Positions 6,064 to 9,904 of a DNA stretch of 9,904 nt are shown piece by piece (the stretch's first letter is position 1; every line of letters starts with the position of its first letter). Below the pieces are notes generated by a model that saw only the letters and a list, made by a program, of their open reading frames with translations, ran no database searches and was not told where the DNA came from. This stretch comes from CAYFQH01 sp964345215. GTDB lineage: Bacteria; Bacillota; Clostridia; Christensenellales; Aristaeellaceae. The position numbers were made by a program, and so were the translations under genes. The DNA lies in assembly GCA_964345215.1 (NCBI GenBank), contig CAYFQH010000060.1, positions 1 to 9,904 of the forward strand. The letters run 5' to 3'.

Positions 6064-7479
6064 ATGAAAAAACTGCGCCGAATTCTGGGAGCTGCCCTGA
6101 CCCTGTGGCTGGTTTTTGCCTTGGTTGGTTCTACCCTGGGGGCCCTGTTGCCGGTTCAGCTTAACATGGATAATAAAAACACCCTTGGCAAAACCTCTTT
6201 TTATGGGGGGCCCGGCCCCGGGCCGGACCGGGCCCTGGTGGTGGAGGATATAACCGATGCTTTGAACCTGCCCCTTGAAATGGTAAACAGTGCCCAAAAG
6301 ACCATTGATTTGACCACCCATTCTGTTAAAAACAGCCCTTTAACCCAGGCTTTTTTATCGGCGCTGATCCGTGCGGCAGACCGGGGAGTACAGGTGCGGT
6401 TTTTAGTAGATGGGAAGACCATCCATCTAAATGGCGACAAGGGCTTGCTAAACACTTTGGCCAGCCACCCCAATATTGCCTTAAAGGTATATAACCCGGC
6501 GAAGCTGCTTAAACCCTGGGCCTGGCACATGCTTTTGCACGATAAGTTTTTGATGGCCGACGGCGGCTACCTGCTCCTTGGGGGGCGTAATATTGACCAG
6601 CGGCACTTTGCCCCGAATGGTTATGAGAAAGCCATTACATACGACAGGGATGTATTTGTGCATAAAACAGATTTTAACAGCCCTGTTCCCAGCGCCCTTG
6701 ATCAAACAGCTCATTATTTTCAGAGCCTTTGGAATGAAGAGAGCCTGAAGGAAATTAAAAAAAGCTCTCTGGAAGATGAAAGGGCTAACCTGGAGAAGAT
6801 ACACCAGACACAAAAAACCTTTGAAGCGGAGAATCGCCGCTTTTACCAAAAAAAACTGGAGGACGATACAGCCCAAACGGTAGAAACAAAGAAAATTACC
6901 CTTATCCATAATCCCACAGGGCCAAGCAAAAAGGAGCCTTGGGTGGCCTGGCAGCTGGAGGCATTGGCCCAAAGGGCAAAAAAGCGGGTTTGGATTCAAA
7001 CCCCTTACGCAACAGGCAATCAAAACCTTCTGCATACCCTTGAAACCTTAAATCAAACAAAGGAGGTAACCCTCATCACCAACGCCCTGCCCTCTACCCC
7101 TAACCTGCTGGCCTTTTCAAACTACTTGGGCCACCGGCAGCGCTTTTTAAACACCCAAACGGCCTTATATGAATATCAAAGCACAAACTCCCACCACGGA
7201 AAATCCCTGTTGATGGATGATGATCTGGCCCTCATCGGCTCATTTAATATGGATGAGCGAAGTGGGTATTTAAGCACCGAGATCATGCTGGTCATCCATA
7301 GCCAGCCTTTGGCCGGCCAGCTGGAGGAAGCCATGGGGCAGATGATAAGCAGTTCCCTTCAGGTTGGGCAAAACAACCGCTATCTAAAAGAAGAACAGGC
7401 CCTTGAGGTGCCCTGGCCAAAGGCATTGCTGGCAAAAATACTCTACTGGGTGATGAGGCCTGTTCAAGGGCTGTTATAA
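6064..7479 (+). CDS. Phospholipase D-like protein (cardiolipin synthase superfamily), membrane anchored
   Basis: The 471-residue product (480 from the TTG at 6037) has two HKD phosphatidyltransferase motifs: HDKFLMAD with His159, Lys161 and Asp166, followed by GGRNID; and HGKSLLMD with His378, Lys380 and Asp385, followed by GSFNMDERS at 392-400. All six catalytic positions are intact. This superfamily transfers or hydrolyses phosphatidyl groups through a phosphohistidine intermediate; its members include cardiolipin synthases and phospholipases. The N-terminus has a basic head and one hydrophobic segment (about 8-29), read as a membrane anchor or uncleaved signal, placing the catalytic part outside. 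Residues about 225-275 between the domains are charged and helical. True cardiolipin synthases usually carry two N-terminal helices and shorter spacing, so I call the superfamily, not the reaction. It follows the double permease by 102 nt with no terminator between, so co-transcription is likely. Confidence 0.88.
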   Translation: MKKLRRILGAALTLWLVFALVGSTLGALLPVQLNMDNKNTLGKTSFYGGPGPGPDRALVVEDITDALNLPLEMVNSAQKTIDLTTHSVKNSPLTQAFLSALIRAADRGVQVRFLVDGKTIHLNGDKGLLNTLASHPNIALKVYNPAKLLKPWAWHMLLHDKFLMADGGYLLLGGRNIDQRHFAPNGYEKAITYDRDVFVHKTDFNSPVPSALDQTAHYFQSLWNEESLKEIKKSSLEDERANLEKIHQTQKTFEAENRRFYQKKLEDDTAQTVETKKITLIHNPTGPSKKEPWVAWQLEALAQRAKKRVWIQTPYATGNQNLLHTLETLNQTKEVTLITNALPSTPNLLAFSNYLGHRQRFLNTQTALYEYQSTNSHHGKSLLMDDDLALIGSFNMDERSGYLSTEIMLVIHSQPLAGQLEEAMGQMISSSLQVGQNNRYLKEEQALEVPWPKALLAKILYWVMRPVQGLL

Positions 7480-7550
7480 TCAAGTTAGCACGCCGCAAGT
7501 CGGCACAGTCAAAAGGCAGTTTTTTCATAAAAAATATCGTCAAAATCCTT

Positions 7551-7608
7551 GAAAGGGCAGGGGTATTCCTGTGTTCTTTCTTTTTTGCAAAAAACCTTGC
7601 CCTTTTTT
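7551..7608 (+). terminator. Possible terminator of the phospholipase D-like gene
   Basis: AAAGGGCAGGG (7552-7562) pairs with CCTTGCCCTTT (7595-7605) with one G-U pair, then Ts to 7608. It lies 72 nt after the stop. The 32-nt loop is unusually long and itself contains the palindrome TTTTTTGCAAAAAA (7581-7594), so the call is tentative. Confidence 0.42.
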
Positions 7609-7648
7609 CGACCCTCCTTTTGGGCAGTATTTCCCAAAGTAAAAAATA

Positions 7649-7680
7649 GCTGGTATGTTAACCGCCGTTTACATACCAGC
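7649..7680 (-). terminator. Second, distal terminator of the 5'-nucleotidase gene
   Basis: GCTGGTATGT and ACATACCAGC pair perfectly over 10 bp. Past a T-T mismatch the stem continues AAC/GTT to a CGCC loop. On the minus strand the stem is followed by TATTTTTT, a good T tract; on + it is not. It acts as a backup behind the hairpin at 7695-7731. Confidence 0.7.
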
Positions 7681-7694
7681 CCTTTAAAATATAA

Positions 7695-7731
7695 AAAATC
7701 GGCTGGAGAGAAGGATGCTCCAGCCGATTTT
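7695..7731 (-). terminator. Main terminator of the 5'-nucleotidase gene (possibly bidirectional)
   Basis: AAAATCGGCTGGAG (7695-7708) and CTCCAGCCGATTTT (7718-7731) are perfect 14-bp complements around a 9-nt loop. On the minus strand the stem runs into GATTTTTTATATTTT, 82 nt after the stop codon of the 5'-nucleotidase. On + it ends in only four Ts, so it may also stop rightward transcription, less well. Confidence 0.85.
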
Positions 7732-7812
7732 CATCGGTTTAAACAGGTTATTCACGGTGCTGCACTTTATTGGCAGGGAATGGGAAGAGGATACATTTTA
7801 CCGCCGCCTATT

Positions 7813-9615
7813 TTAAGCCACCTTGGCTTCTTTAGGGGGAATGATGCCTTCTTCCCTTAAGTCATCAGCGTTAATGCTTTGTACGTTGGGGGTGCGCCCG
7901 TCTTCACTGGTGGGAATTTCAATTTCGCCTTTTTCAATCATTTCGTAAATCAGCTGGGCATCTTCATCGTTTAAGTCGGCCCCAACGATTTTCCAGTTGT
8001 TGTCGCAGTTGGGGGTTAACTCGCCTTTTTCCTGGGCATAAACGGTAATTAAATCCCGTACGGAAGGGGTGTCGGGGAAGGCGGTGGTAGAATCAAAAAC
8101 CTTGTTTTCATCCTTAATCAGCCCGGCGTTTAATAAGGCACCGTAGCGGTAGTTGTTCAGCGCCAGCACCAATTCCCGGTCTTCCCCTAAGGGCTCGCCG
8201 TTAAAGGTGAGGTTTACAATGCGTTCTCCTGCAGGTTTTGAAATATCAATTTCGTAATTTACCCCGGCGAACATATCGTAGTTGTACATGCGGATATCGG
8301 GATTAAAGGAAATGGTTACATCCCCTTCCCGGTAGGTGTTAAAGTAAGCCCCGGCATATTCTTCCATAATGGCCTTTAAGTCGCCGCCGGTTATTTTTAC
8401 ACTCATTAAGGTATTATCGTATTTATATACGTTTACCGCATCTTTTTTGCGGTAATCTCCCTGAACCAGGTTGGAATCGGTAGTGAATAAAGCCGCCAGG
8501 GATACATCGGCCCCGCTAAAGTGAATTTGCACCTGGTTAATCAGGTCCATTAAAGCGGTATCCTGTATCTGGGCATAGGGAATGCCGGGGAGCCAGAACT
8601 GGCCCTCGGGTAAAAAGTCGGCAGATACACGGCCTACAACGGTATTGGCATCTTTTATGCTGGCCTTATGCACATAGGCCATGGCCTCTTGTATCTGGGG
8701 GTCTTCTTCAAAATTGGCACTGTCGATGTTTTCATATTCTTTTTTTACAATTTCAAAGCCATCACCGGATTTTTTAACGGTAAGGGTTAACTTGCTTACA
8801 AACTTGCCCAAATCCCCAGGCTCTAAAATAGGGGTGCCGTTGGCGTTTTCCTCTGCCAGCAGTTCATGGGCATGGCCGATTAAGTAGGCATCTACCTGGG
8901 GGTAGGCCTGGGCGACTTCATACACCCCTTCGGTATCGTATTCCCCTTCTCGGCCATAGTGAATGGCGCCGATTAAAACATCTACCTGTTCCCTTAATTC
9001 TTCAACCATTTTGCCTGTTTCTTCCATAGGCGTGGTAAAGGTCATGTTGTCGTAATGATCTGGGTAAGAGGCTTCCCAACGGGGTACATGAGGGGCCACA
9101 ATACCAAAGATGCCCACTTTTACCCCTTTTACTTCTTTAATTACGTAAGGGGCCATCCACCGGTGGTTGTCGGCTTTATAAATGTTGGCGGTAATAAAAT
9201 CTCCTTCAAAGGCATCAATGGCCCGGGTGAGCATGTCAAACTCGTAGTTAAACTCGTGGTTGCCCAGCACCCGCAGGTCGTAGTCAAGCAGGTTCATTAC
9301 ATTGGTAATGGGATGCACCAAGTCATTGTTAAACAGGGAGATTAAGTTGCCCTGCATGGCATCCCCGTTGTCCAGCAAAATCAGGTCCGGGTCCTTCTCC
9401 CTTTCCTGTTTAACAATGGTTGAAACCCTTGTTAGGCCGGTGTTGTTGGTGGGTGCGTCAATGGCATAGTCGTAGGAGTAAATGTGCCCGTGCAGGTCGC
9501 TGGTTTCTAAAATAGTAATGGTAACTTCCTCTTCTTGGGCCAGGGCAGGCACCATTAAGCCAAGGGCTAGAACAAGGCTTAGTAAAAAGGCAGTGAGGGA
9601 ACGCAGACGCTTCAT
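7813..9615 (-). CDS. Secreted 5'-nucleotidase / 2',3'-cyclic nucleotide phosphodiesterase family protein
   Basis: The 600-residue product begins with a signal peptide: basic MKRLRS, a hydrophobic core to about residue 22, and an ALA cleavage site at 24-26. A calcineurin-like metallophosphatase domain follows (about 31-255) with all metal-binding signatures: SDLHGH at 39-44 (Asp40, His42), DNGDAMQG at 82-89, GNHE at 118-121, IHYG with His219, and GHAHE at 247-251. The C-terminal 5'-nucleotidase domain (about 320-540) carries the nucleotide-stacking region YDMFAGVNYEID (446-457). The family removes phosphate from extracellular nucleotides, or opens cyclic ones, for salvage of phosphate and nucleosides. 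The CpdB/YfkN-like end of the family seems closest, but substrate cannot be fixed. There is no LPXTG motif, SLH domain or C-terminal helix, so it is likely released rather than anchored. AAAGGAG at 9623-9629, 7 nt from the ATG, supports the start. A single-gene transcript is likely, from the promoter at 9669-9696 to the tandem terminators. Confidence 0.93.
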   Translation of the reverse strand: MKRLRSLTAFLLSLVLALGLMVPALAQEEEVTITILETSDLHGHIYSYDYAIDAPTNNTGLTRVSTIVKQEREKDPDLILLDNGDAMQGNLISLFNNDLVHPITNVMNLLDYDLRVLGNHEFNYEFDMLTRAIDAFEGDFITANIYKADNHRWMAPYVIKEVKGVKVGIFGIVAPHVPRWEASYPDHYDNMTFTTPMEETGKMVEELREQVDVLIGAIHYGREGEYDTEGVYEVAQAYPQVDAYLIGHAHELLAEENANGTPILEPGDLGKFVSKLTLTVKKSGDGFEIVKKEYENIDSANFEEDPQIQEAMAYVHKASIKDANTVVGRVSADFLPEGQFWLPGIPYAQIQDTALMDLINQVQIHFSGADVSLAALFTTDSNLVQGDYRKKDAVNVYKYDNTLMSVKITGGDLKAIMEEYAGAYFNTYREGDVTISFNPDIRMYNYDMFAGVNYEIDISKPAGERIVNLTFNGEPLGEDRELVLALNNYRYGALLNAGLIKDENKVFDSTTAFPDTPSVRDLITVYAQEKGELTPNCDNNWKIVGADLNDEDAQLIYEMIEKGEIEIPTSEDGRTPNVQSINADDLREEGIIPPKEAKVA

Positions 9616-9668
9616 AAAACCACTCCTTTTGTATATTTTTGTAAGTATTGCCGAGTATTTCTTTTTTA

Positions 9669-9696
9669 ATTATAGCACATTTACACAAAAAAACAA
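9669..9696 (-). promoter_or_regulatory. Promoter of the 5'-nucleotidase gene
   Basis: On the minus strand a perfect TATAAT lies at 9669-9674. The best -35 candidate is TTGTTT (9691-9696) at 16 nt, which matches only TTG, within an AT-rich upstream stretch that could help polymerase. Transcription would start near 9662, about 45 nt before the ATG. Confidence 0.6.
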
Positions 9697-9800
9697 AGCA
9701 AAAGATGTAAAAAAATGTAGAAAAAGCGAATAGCCTAAAAAAGAGAGAGGGGTGGTTTTTCCTTCTCATAGCGAGGGCAGGGCCCGGCAGTGAAGCCGCG

Positions 9801-9904
9801 ATGGAGGTACTGTTCTTTTGGCAAAAAACAGTATCAAAAAGGCTTTTGGCAGGGTGGCTGTTTTTGGGCTTTTATGTTGTTTTTATAAAATATCATGTTC
9901 CTTT
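9801..9904 (+). CDS. Possible start of a membrane protein, cut by the window end
   Basis: An ATG at 9801 opens a frame of 34 full codons that runs off the window. Residues about 14-33 (RLLAGWLFLGFYVVFIKYHV) look like a basic-flanked transmembrane helix, as at the start of VanZ-like and other small membrane proteins; that is only a shape similarity. No clear ribosome binding site precedes the ATG. A second open frame from TTG 9818, with GGAGG 10 nt upstream, competes. The gene would be divergent from the 5'-nucleotidase. Confidence 0.33.
   Translation, partial: MEVLFFWQKTVSKRLLAGWLFLGFYVVFIKYHVP

Noticed and set aside
4270..7562. Identical 14-mer TTGAAAGGGCAGGG at 4270-4283 and 7549-7562
   Set aside because: In almost 10 kb of sequence with many AAGGGC words, one such match is not surprising, and the flanks do not align.
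7549..7860. 103-codon + frame across the convergent junction
   Set aside because: It runs through three hairpins and into the end of the 5'-nucleotidase; low-complexity and without a ribosome binding site.
9735..9800. GC-richer patch upstream of the 5'-nucleotidase, considered as a riboswitch
   Set aside because: It lies upstream of the likely transcription start of that gene, and I could match no known riboswitch core.
1..9904. CRISPR array, tRNA, rRNA, insertion sequence or phage genes
   Set aside because: No regularly spaced repeats, tRNA-like arms, rRNA-like stretches, transposase or phage protein motifs were seen.

Overview
The window looks like chromosomal DNA from a low-to-mid GC Bacillota, most likely an anaerobic Clostridia-type bacterium. 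The evidence is strong GGAGG-type ribosome binding sites, frequent GTG starts, AT-rich promoters, stem-plus-T terminators, and the families present: a DUF1836 regulator, a CmpB-type 'putative ABC transporter permease', a two-HKD phospholipase D-like protein and a secreted 5'-nucleotidase. No rRNA, tRNA, CRISPR array, insertion sequence or phage gene was seen, so this reads as ordinary chromosome with several poorly characterised genes.

Layout. Positions 1-309 are the 3' end of an unrecognised gene with an acidic tail, followed by about 500 bp without a convincing gene. Positions 817-2844 form a rightward group: a CNNM/CorC-type transporter (817-2082), a 40-residue single-helix membrane protein (2142-2264) and a DUF1836 regulator (2308-2844). 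It is closed by a strong terminator at 2877-2913. A leftward TetR-family repressor (3180-3725) has a good sigma-A promoter. Divergent from it lies an 88-residue coiled-coil/zinc-ribbon protein (3941-4207). Then come a 509-residue membrane protein made of two tandem CmpB domains (4432-5961) and a phospholipase D-superfamily membrane-anchored protein (6064-7479). A leftward 5'-nucleotidase with a signal peptide (7813-9615) converges on the phospholipase D gene; two tandem hairpin terminators lie between them. The last 104 bases may open a truncated membrane-protein gene on the + strand.

How they may work together. Most products act in or across the envelope: cation transport or homeostasis (CorC type), an uncharacterised double permease next to a phospholipid-active enzyme family member, and nucleotide salvage outside the cell. 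TetR sits divergent from the zinc-ribbon/permease/phospholipase D run and could control it, but only position supports this. No clear new system can be proved from sequence alone. The most unusual items are the short membrane protein at 2142-2264, the duplicated permease, and the in-frame arrangement of that permease with the phospholipase D gene.
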